A stretch of DNA of 64,000 nucleotides, taken from contig NZ_JAFBCC010000001.1 of assembly GCF_016907495.1 (NCBI RefSeq), forward strand, positions 806,001 through 870,000. Direction: 5' to 3'. Positions within the stretch are counted from its first letter, which is position 1. The number at the start of each line of letters is the position of its first letter. Positions 50,517-59,644 of this stretch are shown here, piece by piece. Under the pieces are notes generated by a model. The model saw only the letters and a program-made list of their open reading frames with translations, did not search any database and was not told the origin of the DNA. This DNA is from Arthrobacter tumbae. Lineage in GTDB: Bacteria; Actinomycetota; Actinomycetes; Actinomycetales; Micrococcaceae. The translations under genes were made by a program, and so were the position numbers.

Positions 50517-51517
50517 TGCACACGCACCCTTGGATCGATGACGGAGTACGAGACGTCAACCAGGAGATTGATCAGCGCGTATAGGATCGCAATGAAGATA
50601 ACGAAGCCCTGCAGCACCGGGTAGTCCAGTTCGAAGATGGCGTCGCGAAGGAAACTGCCGATGCCGTTGAAGGCAAAGACCGTCTCCGTAAGGACCGCGC
50701 CCGAGATGAGCAGGCCGGTCTGCAGGCCGATGGTCGTCACCACGGGAAGCATCGCGTTGCGAAGGATGAACCGGCTCCGGATCGTCTTCTCCATGAGTCC
50801 CTTGGCGCGGGCCGTCCGTACGTAGTCGGCGTTCTGCACTTCCAGCACCGAAGCGCGCGTGATGCGCACAATAATGGCCAGCGGGATGGTTCCCAGTGCC
50901 AGTCCTGGAAGGATCAGGTGCTGGAAGGCGTCCCACGCGGCGTCGTACTCGCCTGTCAGGAGTCCGTCCAGCACATAAAAATCAGTGACATGCGTAGCGT
51001 TGATTCGCGGATTCTGGCGGCCGTCCGGCGGCAGGATAGGCCACTGGATGGCAAACAGGTACTTGAAGATGAAGGCCAGGAAGAACACCGGAATGGTGAT
51101 CCCGATCAGGCTGAGGACCACTGAACCGTGGTCCAGCACCTTGCCGTAATGGCGCGCGGCCATATAGCCCAGCGGGATACCGACACCGATCGCGAAGATC
51201 AGCGCTACCACGCTCAGTTCGATCGTGGCCGGGAAGCGTGTTGCAAACTCTTCGAGTACGGGACGGCCAGTGATGATCGAGGTACCGAAATCGCCCTGCA
51301 GCAGCTTGCCCATGTAGGTGAAGTACTGAAGGAGGATCGGTTCGTCGAAACCGTACAGCTCGTTGACGCGGGCTACCGCTTCCGGGGTTGCCCGCTCGCC
51401 CAGCAGGGCTGTTGCAGGCCCGCCCGGCAGGCCCCGAACCCAGAGAAAAAGCAGGACCGAAAGTCCAAACAGGGTAGGAACGAGCAGGGCGAGGCGTTTA
51501 CCAATGACGCGAAGCAC
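50513..51517 (-). CDS. Peptide ABC transporter permease, DppB type
   Basis: 334 residues, six membrane segments, with the EAA loop (YVRTARAKGLMEKTI) typical of DppB/OppB. The N-terminus MLRVIGKRLALLVPTLFGLSVLLF is characteristic. It follows the binding-protein gene after a transcription terminator, so less permease than binding protein is expected. Confidence 0.93.
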   Translation of the reverse strand: MLRVIGKRLALLVPTLFGLSVLLFLWVRGLPGGPATALLGERATPEAVARVNELYGFDEPILLQYFTYMGKLLQGDFGTSIITGRPVLEEFATRFPATIELSVVALIFAIGVGIPLGYMAARHYGKVLDHGSVVLSLIGITIPVFFLAFIFKYLFAIQWPILPPDGRQNPRINATHVTDFYVLDGLLTGEYDAAWDAFQHLILPGLALGTIPLAIIVRITRASVLEVQNADYVRTARAKGLMEKTIRSRFILRNAMLPVVTTIGLQTGLLISGAVLTETVFAFNGIGSFLRDAIFELDYPVLQGFVIFIAILYALINLLVDVSYSVIDPRVRVQ

Positions 51518-51554
51518 GATGTCCTTTCAACAGTGTGGCATCGAGTGGACGAGA

Positions 51555-51594
51555 GCAAACAAAAGCGGAGGGACCAATGTTTCGGTCCCTCCGC
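51555..51594 (-). terminator. Intra-operon terminator between dppA-like and dppB-like genes
   Basis: An 11-bp perfect stem (GCGGAGGGACC/GGTCCCTCCGC, 51565-51594) with an eight-base loop and TTTTGTTTG on the minus strand, starting eight bases after the binding-protein stop. Partial read-through would set the ratio of binding protein to permease. Confidence 0.88.
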
Positions 51595-51602
51595 CAGAGT
51601 TT

Positions 51603-53297
51603 TTACTCGTTCAGTTCGATCATGCTGAATACTTCGTCATTCACGGGGCTCGCCGGGTAGGAATCCACCCGCGGAGCGAAGGCCAGCGACGGCGCGGGAT
51701 GCGCCAGCGGGATCGCCGGGTTGAACTGGGCGATCTGCTCGTTGATCTCCTCGTAGGTGGTGGTCTGCTCTTCGCGGTCTGTCATGCCGCGAGCCTCGCT
51801 GAGTGCCTCGAACAGTTCCGGGTTGTCGAAGCCGAACTCCGGCTTCTCCTGGCCGAAGAAGACGCCGATGAAGTTGTCGGTGTCGTTGTAGTCGCCGGTC
51901 CAGCCGAGGAGGTGGATGCCGTGGTTCTCGGTGCCCTGAATGCGGTCGAGGTAGTCAGGCGTCCAGACGTCGGGCGCCGGGGTAACGGTGATGCCGACCT
52001 CGCTCAGCTGGTCACTGAGGTTCGTGAACACCTGCTCCGGGGTAGGCATGTACGGGCGGGAGACGTCCGTCGGGTAGTTGAACTGGACCTCGAAGCCGTC
52101 CGGGTAGCCGGCCTCGGCCAGCAGTTCCATCGCGCGCTCCGGATCGTATTCGTACGTGGTGACGTCCTCGTTGTAGCCGTCGACGACATCGGGAATGAAC
52201 TGCGTGGCCAGCTGGGTTCCCTCAGGCAGCGTCTGGTCGATCAGCGCCTGCTTGTCGATGGCGTGGTGGATGGCCTCGCGGACCAGCGGATCGCTCAGCT
52301 CTTCGACGGTGTGGTTGATGCCGAGGTAGAGGATGGTGAACGGATCGCGCGGAACGATCATGAACCCTTCCTCCTCAAGAAGCGGAATGTCAGCCGGGGA
52401 CACGAGGTCGAAGCCGTCGACGGTCCCCGCCTGCAGCGCCTGCGTGCGCGCCTGCGGGTCATCGATGATCCGGAAGATGACCGTCTGGACGTCGCCCTGC
52501 TCGCCCCAGTACTCCTCGTACGCGGAGACGGTGAGGTCTGCGCCGACGTTCCAGGAATCGAACTTGAACGGTCCGGTTCCTACCGGGTTGCCTTCCGCGT
52601 ATTCGCTCAGCTGGGGAGCTTCGGAGGAGCCTCCGATGTCATCAGCGTTGAACTCCTGCAGCGCGGTGGGGCTCTGCATGGCGAATGCAGGCAGCGACAG
52701 CGCGGGGATGAATCCGGCGAACGGCTTGGCAAGCGTGACGGTGGCCTCAAGGTCGCCGTTCACTTCGCAGGACTCATAGACTGCGGCGTCCGGAGAATCC
52801 GCGAAGCCGCGGAACAGGTTGTTGTAGTAGTAGGACACCGACGGCGCCTGGGCCAGCCCGGTGAAGTTGTACCAGCGGTCGAAGTTGAAGCAAACGGCCT
52901 CGGCGTTGAACTCGGTGCCGTCGTGGAAGGTCACGCCTTCCTTCAGCGCGAACGTGGTGGACAGTCCGTCCTCGGATGTTTCCCAGGACTCGGCCAGCAA
53001 CGGCGCCGGGTCTGCTGTGCCTGGCTCCACGCCGACAAGTCCCTCGAAAATCTGCCGGCTGACACGGAAGGACTCGCCGTCGCTCGCGAATGCCGGGTCA
53101 AGCGATGCAGGGTCGGACGAGGCTGCGAACACGAAGGTCGAATCGACCTCGCCCTCCGCAGCTGCGCCGCCGTCTTCTTCCCGCTGGCTCTGGACGCAGC
53201 CGCTGAGCAGCAACGCGCTGATTGCGGCGCCGGCAGTGATGGCGGCAGCGCGCTTCTTTGTGGGATGCGTCCCCCGCGCCGATGTGCTTGTGAACAT
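51603..53297 (-). CDS. Peptide ABC transporter substrate-binding lipoprotein (DppA/OppA-like)
   Basis: 564 residues, SBP_bac_5 family. A lipobox LLLSGC follows a charged N-terminus, so it is anchored outside. The family signature around residue 95 (LKEGVTFHDGTEFNAEAVCFNFDRW, in pieces) is present. Substrate is probably a di- or oligopeptide. AGGAG is seven bases before the ATG. The 162 bases upstream contain two palindromes. Confidence 0.93.
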   Translation of the reverse strand: MFTSTSARGTHPTKKRAAAITAGAAISALLLSGCVQSQREEDGGAAAEGEVDSTFVFAASSDPASLDPAFASDGESFRVSRQIFEGLVGVEPGTADPAPLLAESWETSEDGLSTTFALKEGVTFHDGTEFNAEAVCFNFDRWYNFTGLAQAPSVSYYYNNLFRGFADSPDAAVYESCEVNGDLEATVTLAKPFAGFIPALSLPAFAMQSPTALQEFNADDIGGSSEAPQLSEYAEGNPVGTGPFKFDSWNVGADLTVSAYEEYWGEQGDVQTVIFRIIDDPQARTQALQAGTVDGFDLVSPADIPLLEEEGFMIVPRDPFTILYLGINHTVEELSDPLVREAIHHAIDKQALIDQTLPEGTQLATQFIPDVVDGYNEDVTTYEYDPERAMELLAEAGYPDGFEVQFNYPTDVSRPYMPTPEQVFTNLSDQLSEVGITVTPAPDVWTPDYLDRIQGTENHGIHLLGWTGDYNDTDNFIGVFFGQEKPEFGFDNPELFEALSEARGMTDREEQTTTYEEINEQIAQFNPAIPLAHPAPSLAFAPRVDSYPASPVNDEVFSMIELNE

Positions 53298-53326
53298 TAA
53301 GGGCTCCTGATGATCTGTTACCTGGC

Positions 53327-53453
53327 GGACACGTCACTGTGTCCGAGCGGCGCACGGGCAGGCCGTGTTGCCTAATGTGACGAGCCTAACTCCCAGCGCG
53401 GGCGTGTGCAGTATTTCCCGCCAGCAAGCGATCACGATTTGATTAAGCGCTTA
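53327..53453 (-). promoter_or_regulatory. Palindromes in the dppA-like promoter region
   Basis: GGACAC-GTCACT-GTGTCC (53327-53344) lies about 30 bases from the start codon and TAAGCGCTTA (53444-53453) about 150 bases upstream. The latter is a perfect palindrome with the central CG typical of LacI-family operators. Neither regulator is identified. Confidence 0.4.
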
Positions 53454-53459
53454 CTCTTG

Positions 53460-54644
53460 CTAGCGTTCCGTGCACTGTCCGGCGGACACTGTTTCGCTCA
53501 GCGTTGCTGCCTGTTCGACGACGGGGCGAAGCTCGTTCAGCGTCAGTGCGTAGCCCACCGGCACGTCAGCGGTGGACTTCGCGAAGATCACGCCGGCAAC
53601 CCGGCCCTCCATGTCCAGGAGCGGCCCGCCCGAGTTCCCCTGCTGCACATTTGCGGCCAGTGTGTAGACGTCGATTGCCGTCGGGTCAGCTCCGTAGATG
53701 TTCTCGACGAGTACGTCGGACCGGTTCTGGATGCTTGCCGGCTGGATCTGGAACGGCCCGCCCGCAGGGTATCCAGCGAAGGCCGCGGTGTCTCCCGTCT
53801 CCTGGTCCTCCCCGAGCGCAAGCGGCGCCCGGTCCAGGCCGTCCACGGCGATTACCGCGATGTCCCGCACCGGATCGAAATAGACGACGCTTCCCGGCAC
53901 TGCACCTGCACCGGGAACCTCGACGACCGGCTGGTTCACCCCTGCCACCACGTGGGCGTTGGTGACCACCCGGCCCGGCGCGACGATGAATCCCGACCCG
54001 GTCTGGTTCTGGCCACACTGATAGGCGGTGCCTGCGATGCGCAGGACGGACTGTGAGGCGGCCGCGAGCGCCGGTGTGTCCACTGATGCATCCGGCACGG
54101 GAGCCGGGCTGGCCGGCGCCACTCCCTCAAGGAGTGTGGGAATACCATCAGCGACGGCGATGGAACGGATCTGCGCCATCCAGGCACGAACGGGCGACGG
54201 CGTCAGGGTGTCGATGCTGCCCAGCACCTTCGATGAGGCGATCGACTGGGAGAGGAAAGGCACGCCCATGGTGCTGATACTGAATGCCAGCATGGCGAGC
54301 ACCAGCGCCGCTACGACGACGTTGGTCGCCCCTCCCAGAAGGCGGTCGATGACGCGCACCGGAGCTGATCCGGCCCTGTTGCTGAGCGCGCGGCCCAGCC
54401 CCGCGCCGAGCGCCTGCCCGATAATGACCAGGAGCAGGGCAGTTGCGATCACCGCTGCGAGCCGCCAGGCGTCGTCGGATACCCACGCACTGACCAGCGG
54501 GATGGCGAAGAACGCGGCCACTGCGCCGGCCGCGAACCCGATGATGCCGCCGAGGGTGACCAGGAAGCCGTTTTTCAGCCCGGCAATGAGGTAGCCGATC
54601 AGCACCAGGACCAGAATGATGTCCAGGAGTGTAAAACCGAACAC
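53460..54644 (-). CDS. MarP-like membrane-anchored serine protease (CvpA + trypsin domains)
   Basis: 394 residues. Residues 1-165 form a CvpA-like four-helix membrane part; a chymotrypsin-type protease follows with catalytic His in VTNAHVVAG, Asp in RDIAVIAVD and Ser in QGNSGGPLLD. Two cysteines bracket the domain start and the C-terminus (YQCGQNQTG and SAGQCTER), the disulfide arrangement known from mycobacterial MarP (Rv3671c), which is needed for acid and oxidative stress survival. Start is a GTG at 54644, after GGAAGGGGAG. Confidence 0.93.
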   Translation of the reverse strand: MFGFTLLDIILVLVLIGYLIAGLKNGFLVTLGGIIGFAAGAVAAFFAIPLVSAWVSDDAWRLAAVIATALLLVIIGQALGAGLGRALSNRAGSAPVRVIDRLLGGATNVVVAALVLAMLAFSISTMGVPFLSQSIASSKVLGSIDTLTPSPVRAWMAQIRSIAVADGIPTLLEGVAPASPAPVPDASVDTPALAAASQSVLRIAGTAYQCGQNQTGSGFIVAPGRVVTNAHVVAGVNQPVVEVPGAGAVPGSVVYFDPVRDIAVIAVDGLDRAPLALGEDQETGDTAAFAGYPAGGPFQIQPASIQNRSDVLVENIYGADPTAIDVYTLAANVQQGNSGGPLLDMEGRVAGVIFAKSTADVPVGYALTLNELRPVVEQAATLSETVSAGQCTER

Positions 54645-54764
54645 GCCACTCCCCTTCCAGGAAGCGCCGCACTTCCCCTGCTGAGCTTTGATTCTACGGT
54701 CTCGGGCTGACAGTCAGCCGGGAACGCGAGGAGTGTTTTCCCCTATCCCGTGGGCGAACACGCG

Positions 54765-54780
54765 TGTAGCAGGTGTCACA
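54765..54780. promoter_or_regulatory. Candidate Crp/GlxR site upstream of crp
   Basis: TGTAG-CAGGTG-TCACA matches eight of ten positions of TGTGA-N6-TCACA, 72 bases before the crp start, between the divergent marP-like and crp genes. Autoregulation is common for this family. Confidence 0.45.
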
Positions 54781-54851
54781 ACGTCCCTGCGTACGGCAAG
54801 ATGGGAAAAGACGGGAAACTGGCTGGTTTTGCATCATACGGAGGAGATTTC

Positions 54852-55529
54852 ATGGATATCGAGGTATTGCGCAGGGCGCCCCTGTTCGCTTCACTGAGCG
54901 ATGAGGTGTTTGCGGCACTCACTGACGAGCTGACTGAAGTGGACCTGTCGCGCGGCGCGTCGGTCTTCCGGGAGGGCGATCAGGGCGACCAGCTCTACTT
55001 CATCGTCTCCGGCAAGATCAAGCTTGGCCGCACTGCCCAGGACGGCCGCGAGAACCTGCTGGCAATCCTCGGCCCTGGTGAACTCTTCGGCGAAATGGCC
55101 CTGTTCGATCCCAGCCCCCGCACCGCCACGGCAACAGCTGTGTCCGAGACCCGCCTCGCCGGCCTCAAGAACGAAAACCTTCGTGCCCTGCTGGAGACCC
55201 GCCCCGAGGTGTCCGCCCAGCTGCTGCAGGCCCTGGCCCGCCGGTTGCGCCGCACCAACGAATCCCTCGCGGATTTGGTCTTCTCCGACGTGCCGGGCCG
55301 TGTGGCCAAGGCCTTGCTGGACCTCGCGGACCGCTTCGGCCGCCCCGCGACCGACGGCATCCTGGTGGCCCACGAACTGACGCAGGAAGAGCTTGCGCAG
55401 CTTGTCGGCGCTTCCCGTGAAACCGTGAACAAGGCGCTCGCCGAGTTCGTCCAGCGCGGCTGGCTGCGCCTGGAGGCGCGCGCCGTCGTCATCCTGGATA
55501 TTCAGCGGCTGCGTCAGCGGAGCCGCTGA
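54852..55529 (+). CDS. crp: Crp/Fnr family transcriptional regulator (cAMP receptor type, GlxR-like)
   Basis: 225 residues. An N-terminal cyclic-nucleotide domain (about 15-120) with the phosphate cassette FGEMALFDPSPRTATATA, a dimer helix, and a C-terminal winged helix with recognition SRETVNKALAEF. Length and sequence fit the global regulator Crp of Mtb (Rv3676) and GlxR of corynebacteria. GGAGGAG precedes the ATG. Candidate targets in this window are its own promoter and acs. Confidence 0.95.
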   Translation: MDIEVLRRAPLFASLSDEVFAALTDELTEVDLSRGASVFREGDQGDQLYFIVSGKIKLGRTAQDGRENLLAILGPGELFGEMALFDPSPRTATATAVSETRLAGLKNENLRALLETRPEVSAQLLQALARRLRRTNESLADLVFSDVPGRVAKALLDLADRFGRPATDGILVAHELTQEELAQLVGASRETVNKALAEFVQRGWLRLEARAVVILDIQRLRQRSR

Positions 55530-55563
55530 GCCGCCACCAACGCAACTAGCGCAACTAGCGCAA

Positions 55564-55601
55564 CTAACGCGTGGCCGGATAGCATTCCGGCCACGCGTTA
55601 G
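55564..55601. terminator. Bidirectional 16-bp hairpin after crp
   Basis: CTAACGCGTGGCCGGA pairs perfectly with TCCGGCCACGCGTTAG across a six-base loop, between convergent crp and NUDIX genes. It is preceded by three GCAACTAGC-like repeats (55541-55566). No clear T-run. Confidence 0.7.
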
Positions 55602-55710
55602 CGGTTAAGCCTCGCGTTAGCGCCCAATCGGTATCTTGAGGCGCAAGTGCTATCCCGAAGGAGCCGAACGCTGTCGAAGTGCGGCGACTGAAGGACGACG
55701 ACGACGACGG

Positions 55711-56622
55711 CTACCGGCCGCGCTGCTCGGAGCCTTCCGTGGCGGTTGAGCATTCGACTTCGATCTTCGTCTCACCCTCGGACTCAATGAGCCGGGGCGA
55801 GAAGACCTTCATCGGCCGCTTGTGCGACAGGTACGCGATGCAGCCGCGCGAGGAGCCGATCTTCTCGAGGATGAGCTCAACGGCGGGAACCGTGAGCTCA
55901 CCCAGTGTCCGGCCGGTAGTGTTCGGCTGATTGACTTCATCGCCGAGGGAGGTGGCATTCCGGTGCATGATTTCCTCGGCAGACCACCGCCACTGTCCCC
56001 ACACGCCCTTGCTCGCGAGCAGGGTGGGTTCCTGGTTGACCGGCTGGGCTGCCGCAAAATACCGCGTATCGAAACGGCGGTGGGCAAAATCCGGGCTGAG
56101 CCAGGCGGACAACGGCTTGATGAGGTCGGTGCGCAGACCGAGCCCTCGCTTGGCGAGGATCTCCGCAAAGGTCCTGTCACCGGCGGCCATCGCTTTACGG
56201 GCTTCCATCCACTGCGGGTGGCGGGTCCCTTCGACAAGGCTCGACGCATCCGGCCCTGCCAGCAGCACGCCTGTCTCCTCGAAGAGCTCGCGGATCGCGG
56301 CGATCACAAACCGCCGCGCGACATGGTGGTCGTCGGCGGCAAGGGCTGCGGACCATTGGGCAGGCGACGGACCAAACCAGGTGACGGGATCGTCGTCGTT
56401 CTCCTCCACGCTGCCGCCGGGGAAGGCCACCACGCCAAGCGGTGACTCCCCGCGCCGGTACGAGAGGTAGACCTCGGTACCGGCCGGAGCGTCACGGATC
56501 AGCACGACCGACGACGCCGGACGCGGCTTCATGGGGGTGCGCTCGCCGTGATCAATCCAACTGCGGGCGGCACCCTGCTGCTCTTCCGGGACTGGGAAGA
56601 GCCTGGTACTTGAACGATTCAC
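55711..56622 (-). CDS. NUDIX hydrolase family protein (NUDT19-like, with insertion)
   Basis: 303 residues. FPGGSVEEND is separated from the catalytic helix IRELFEETGVLL by an insertion of about 35 residues, as in the NUDT19/RP2 group of CoA-diphosphatase-like enzymes. The C-terminal half (about 170-290) is alpha/beta without other motifs. The GTG at 56622 lies five bases after the RidA stop; an internal ATG at 56532 (MKPRPASSVV) is also plausible. It is the third gene of the DUF4177-RidA-NUDIX operon. Confidence 0.85.
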   Translation of the reverse strand: MNRSSTRLFPVPEEQQGAARSWIDHGERTPMKPRPASSVVLIRDAPAGTEVYLSYRRGESPLGVVAFPGGSVEENDDDPVTWFGPSPAQWSAALAADDHHVARRFVIAAIRELFEETGVLLAGPDASSLVEGTRHPQWMEARKAMAAGDRTFAEILAKRGLGLRTDLIKPLSAWLSPDFAHRRFDTRYFAAAQPVNQEPTLLASKGVWGQWRWSAEEIMHRNATSLGDEVNQPNTTGRTLGELTVPAVELILEKIGSSRGCIAYLSHKRPMKVFSPRLIESEGETKIEVECSTATEGSEQRGR

Positions 56623-56627
56623 GGTGA

Positions 56628-57110
56628 CTAGATGAACTCCGCGATAATCTCGACTTCTACTGACGCATCCAATGGTAGTACTGCAACCCCGACGGCGGAA
56701 CGCGCGTGGGCGCCCGCCTCACCGAAGACCTGCCCGAGCAGCTCGGACGCCCCGTTGATCACTCCCGGCTGGCCCGTGAACGTGGGATCCGATGCAACGA
56801 ATCCCACCACCTTCACGATCCGGCTGATGCGGTCGAGGTCGCCGATCTGCGACTTCACAGCTGCGAGTGCGTTCACGGCGCAGATGGCCGCAAACTCCTT
56901 GGCCTGGTCCACGTCTATATCACTCCCGACCTTGCCTTTAGCTGGGAGTTCACCATTAATAAACGGAAGCTGTCCTGACGTGTAGACATAGTTGCCGGAG
57001 ACCACTGCGGGGATGTACGCGGCCACCGGTGCCGCTACCTCGGGAAGGGTGATCCCAAGGTCCTTCAGCCTGCTCTCCACCGCGGACACTGCTTCATTGG
57101 CGCTGGTCAC
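56628..57110 (-). CDS. RidA family protein
   Basis: 160 residues. The YjgF/YER057c/UK114 fold with VVSGNYVYTSGQLPFINGEL and the C-terminal HARSAVGVAVLPLDASVEVEII containing the conserved Arg. RidA enzymes hydrolyse reactive enamine/imine intermediates to ketoacids. The GTG start overlaps the DUF4177 stop by four bases. Confidence 0.92.
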   Translation of the reverse strand: MTSANEAVSAVESRLKDLGITLPEVAAPVAAYIPAVVSGNYVYTSGQLPFINGELPAKGKVGSDIDVDQAKEFAAICAVNALAAVKSQIGDLDRISRIVKVVGFVASDPTFTGQPGVINGASELLGQVFGEAGAHARSAVGVAVLPLDASVEVEIIAEFI

Positions 57111-57268
57111 GACGCGTTTTTCTCCCGCTTGAGGTATGCAACGAGACCGTTGCCGTCCGGCCCCGGAACCACCTGCACGAGCTCCCAGCCGTCCTCACCC
57201 CACTGGTCGAGAATCTGCTTGGTTGCGTGGATGATGAGCGGAATTGTGGAGTACTCCCATTTGGTCAT
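57107..57268 (-). CDS. DUF4177 small protein
   Basis: 53 residues, beginning MTKWEYSTIPLIIH and containing QWGEDGWELVQVV, the DUF4177 core. It matches the small ORF that precedes RidA in Mtb (Rv3678A). Overlap with RidA (GTGA) means coupled translation. Function unknown. It is divergent from ponA2, 37 bases between starts. Confidence 0.88.
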   Translation of the reverse strand: MTKWEYSTIPLIIHATKQILDQWGEDGWELVQVVPGPDGNGLVAYLKREKNAS

Positions 57269-57305
57269 GACTCACAGGTTAGCGCGTGCTAGTAAACTGG
57301 AGTAC

Positions 57306-59642
57306 ATGGCTGCTCGTAAATCTCCTTTCTTTGACACGGCAACCACCCTGGGGAAGATCATTGCATTTCTTGGAATCAGTGGCTTGAGCGGGGTGCTTGC
57401 CGCTGGCCTTCTGGTGCCAGTGGCTGCTGCCGCCGGTACCGGCGCCTCCGCGTCCATCCAGTTCTTCGAGAACCTCCCGGCTGAGCTCGAGCGCGGCGCG
57501 CTCGCCCAGCCGTCCAAGATTGTTGCCTCCGACGACTCGCTGATCGCCACCCTGTATGAGGAGAACCGCCAGCCTGTCACGCTGGATCAGGTCTCCGAGA
57601 ACATGACGGATGCGCTGATCGCGATCGAAGATGATCAGTTTTACGACCACGGCGGCGTTGACCTCCAGGGCATCATCAGCGCGGCCATCAGCAATATCAG
57701 CAGCGACACCACCCGCGGCGCCTCCACCATCACGCAGCAGTACGTCAACAACGTACTCATCGACGCCAGCATGCAGAGCGGCGGCGACATCACCTTCAGC
57801 GGTCAGAAGACCCTGGGCGACAAACTTCGCGAAGCAAAGCTGGCTATCGCAGTGGAGAAGGAGCTGAGCAAGGAGGAGATCCTCGCCGGCTATCTGAACA
57901 TCGTGCCGTTCACCGGCAACACCTACGGCGTCCAGGCCGCCTCCAAATATTTCTTCAACGTTGAGGCGAAAGACCTGAACATCCAGCAGGCCGCGTTGCT
58001 TGCCGGAGTGGTCAATGGGCCCACCTTCTACAGCCCCGAGCTCTACCCGGAGCGGTCGCTGGAGCGCCGCAACCTGGTGATCGGCCGAATGCTGGAGACC
58101 GGCAAGATCACGCAGGAAGAGTATGACGCCGCGGTTGCCTCCGACCTGGGGCTGACCATTACGCCGGTCCTTAACGGCTGCGTCGGTGCCGAACAGGCAC
58201 CCTACTTCTGCGACTACGTGACACACCTGGTCCTCAACGATCCTGCCTACGGCGAAACCCGCGAGGACCGGGAGAATCTGCTGTACCGCGGTGGTTTGAC
58301 CATCAAGACCACTCTTGATCCGCGCGCACAGGCAGCTGCCCAGACCGCAGTCAACGAGACAGCGAACCGCGAGACCACTGACCCAGCAGTGGGTCACTCG
58401 ATGGTGAGCCTCGAGCCCGGCACCGGAGACATCCTGGTCATGGCGCAGAACACCCGGTTCATGCCCGGTGAAACTCCGGGCGACTCGGTGCAGAACTTCA
58501 ACGTCGATGCGTATTACATGGGAGATCCCAACAAGCCGGTCGGCGGGCTCGGCGGTTTCCAGCCGGGCTCGACGTTCAAGCCGTTCGTCGTGGCGGCGTG
58601 GCTGGAGGACGGCCGGGCGCTCAACACTGTGGTGGACGGCAGCAAGAAGGCCTATCCTGCAGGCGACCGCTGGGAGGCCAGCTGCCTGCCGCGGGGCTTC
58701 TACGAGATCCTCAGCGACGACCCGGATTACGAGTACGAGCCCCAGAACTACGGCGACATCAACTACGGCGACTACACCGTCCTCGAAGGTCTCGCGCAGT
58801 CCTACAACACCGTGACCTTCGAAACCGCCGAGCAGCTCGACCTGTGCAAGATCCGCGACATGGCCTTCGAGATGGGCGTCCATAACGGCAAGAGCTCGGA
58901 AGGTGAGCCGCTTCCGGTCGATGTGAATGTGCCGATGCTCATCGGTGGTTCGAGCGACGTCGCCCCGATGTCGATGGCAACGGCGTATGCCACCCTCGCA
59001 GCTGAAGGCCTGCAGTGTGATCCGCGCGCTCTGGTCGAGGTAACTGCGGTCAACGGCGATACGTACCCCGTCCCAGCACCCGCATGTGAGCAGGTGATCT
59101 CCAAGGAAATAGCCCGCGGGGTGAACTACGCCACGCAGGAAGTGATGGAGCGTGGGTCGGGTCAGCTGCTTGAGTTTGGCGACATCCCCATGGCCGGCAA
59201 GACCGGCACCAATGACGCCCGCTCGCAGACCTGGTTCATGGGTTACAACTCCGCCATGGCAACTGCCTCCTGGATCGGTAACTGGAAGGAAGGCAATACG
59301 GGTCTCAGCGGAATGCAGATCGGTGGACGGACTTACCCCGAAATTGACGGTTCACTGATCGCCGCACCGTCTTGGGCCCGCTACATGCAGCAAATCCAGG
59401 GTGCCTACCAGCCCGAGCCGTTCGCTGACCCGCCGTCGAACATGATCAATTCGAGGCGCCCCACCGAGCCGGACAGGTCACCGGATACAAACGCCGATGA
59501 TGAGCCGGCCACCAACACCGGTCAGCTGATTCTTCCGCCGGCGCCAGGCGGCAACACCCTGCCTGTTACGCCCCCGGACAATTCAGGCAACAATGGGAAC
59601 GGTAATGGCAATGGGAACGGCAACGGCGGAGGTAACGGCTGA
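57306..59642 (+). CDS. Class A penicillin-binding protein (PonA2-like)
   Basis: 778 residues. Bifunctional peptidoglycan synthase: a membrane anchor (about 15-45), glycosyltransferase domain with catalytic Glu in IAIEDDQFYDHGG and GASTITQQYVNN, and a transpeptidase with SxxK (STFKPFV), SYNTV and KTGTNDARS. No PASTA domain. The C-terminus is a Pro/Asn/Gly-rich tail ending in Asn-Gly repeats. The start 57306 has GGAG close by and TAAACT seven bases upstream. Mtb PonA2 (Rv3682) has the same neighbours. Confidence 0.94.
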   Translation: MAARKSPFFDTATTLGKIIAFLGISGLSGVLAAGLLVPVAAAAGTGASASIQFFENLPAELERGALAQPSKIVASDDSLIATLYEENRQPVTLDQVSENMTDALIAIEDDQFYDHGGVDLQGIISAAISNISSDTTRGASTITQQYVNNVLIDASMQSGGDITFSGQKTLGDKLREAKLAIAVEKELSKEEILAGYLNIVPFTGNTYGVQAASKYFFNVEAKDLNIQQAALLAGVVNGPTFYSPELYPERSLERRNLVIGRMLETGKITQEEYDAAVASDLGLTITPVLNGCVGAEQAPYFCDYVTHLVLNDPAYGETREDRENLLYRGGLTIKTTLDPRAQAAAQTAVNETANRETTDPAVGHSMVSLEPGTGDILVMAQNTRFMPGETPGDSVQNFNVDAYYMGDPNKPVGGLGGFQPGSTFKPFVVAAWLEDGRALNTVVDGSKKAYPAGDRWEASCLPRGFYEILSDDPDYEYEPQNYGDINYGDYTVLEGLAQSYNTVTFETAEQLDLCKIRDMAFEMGVHNGKSSEGEPLPVDVNVPMLIGGSSDVAPMSMATAYATLAAEGLQCDPRALVEVTAVNGDTYPVPAPACEQVISKEIARGVNYATQEVMERGSGQLLEFGDIPMAGKTGTNDARSQTWFMGYNSAMATASWIGNWKEGNTGLSGMQIGGRTYPEIDGSLIAAPSWARYMQQIQGAYQPEPFADPPSNMINSRRPTEPDRSPDTNADDEPATNTGQLILPPAPGGNTLPVTPPDNSGNNGNGNGNGNGNGGGNG

Positions 59643-59644
59643 TC

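Noticed and set aside
51363-53300. 645-codon plus-strand open frame opposite the peptide-binding protein gene
   Set aside because: It is the codon-position-biased shadow of the SBP_bac_5 gene; the translation has no recognisable domain and the minus-strand protein has a lipobox and family signature.
55679-55930. Plus-strand ORF starting with a run of five Asp codons
   Set aside because: It overlaps the 3' end of the NUDIX gene and lacks homology; the GAC run is in the intergenic part only.
57279-58883. 534-codon minus-strand open frame across ponA2
   Set aside because: Antisense shadow of a gene with intact PBP motifs; no homology visible in the antisense translation.
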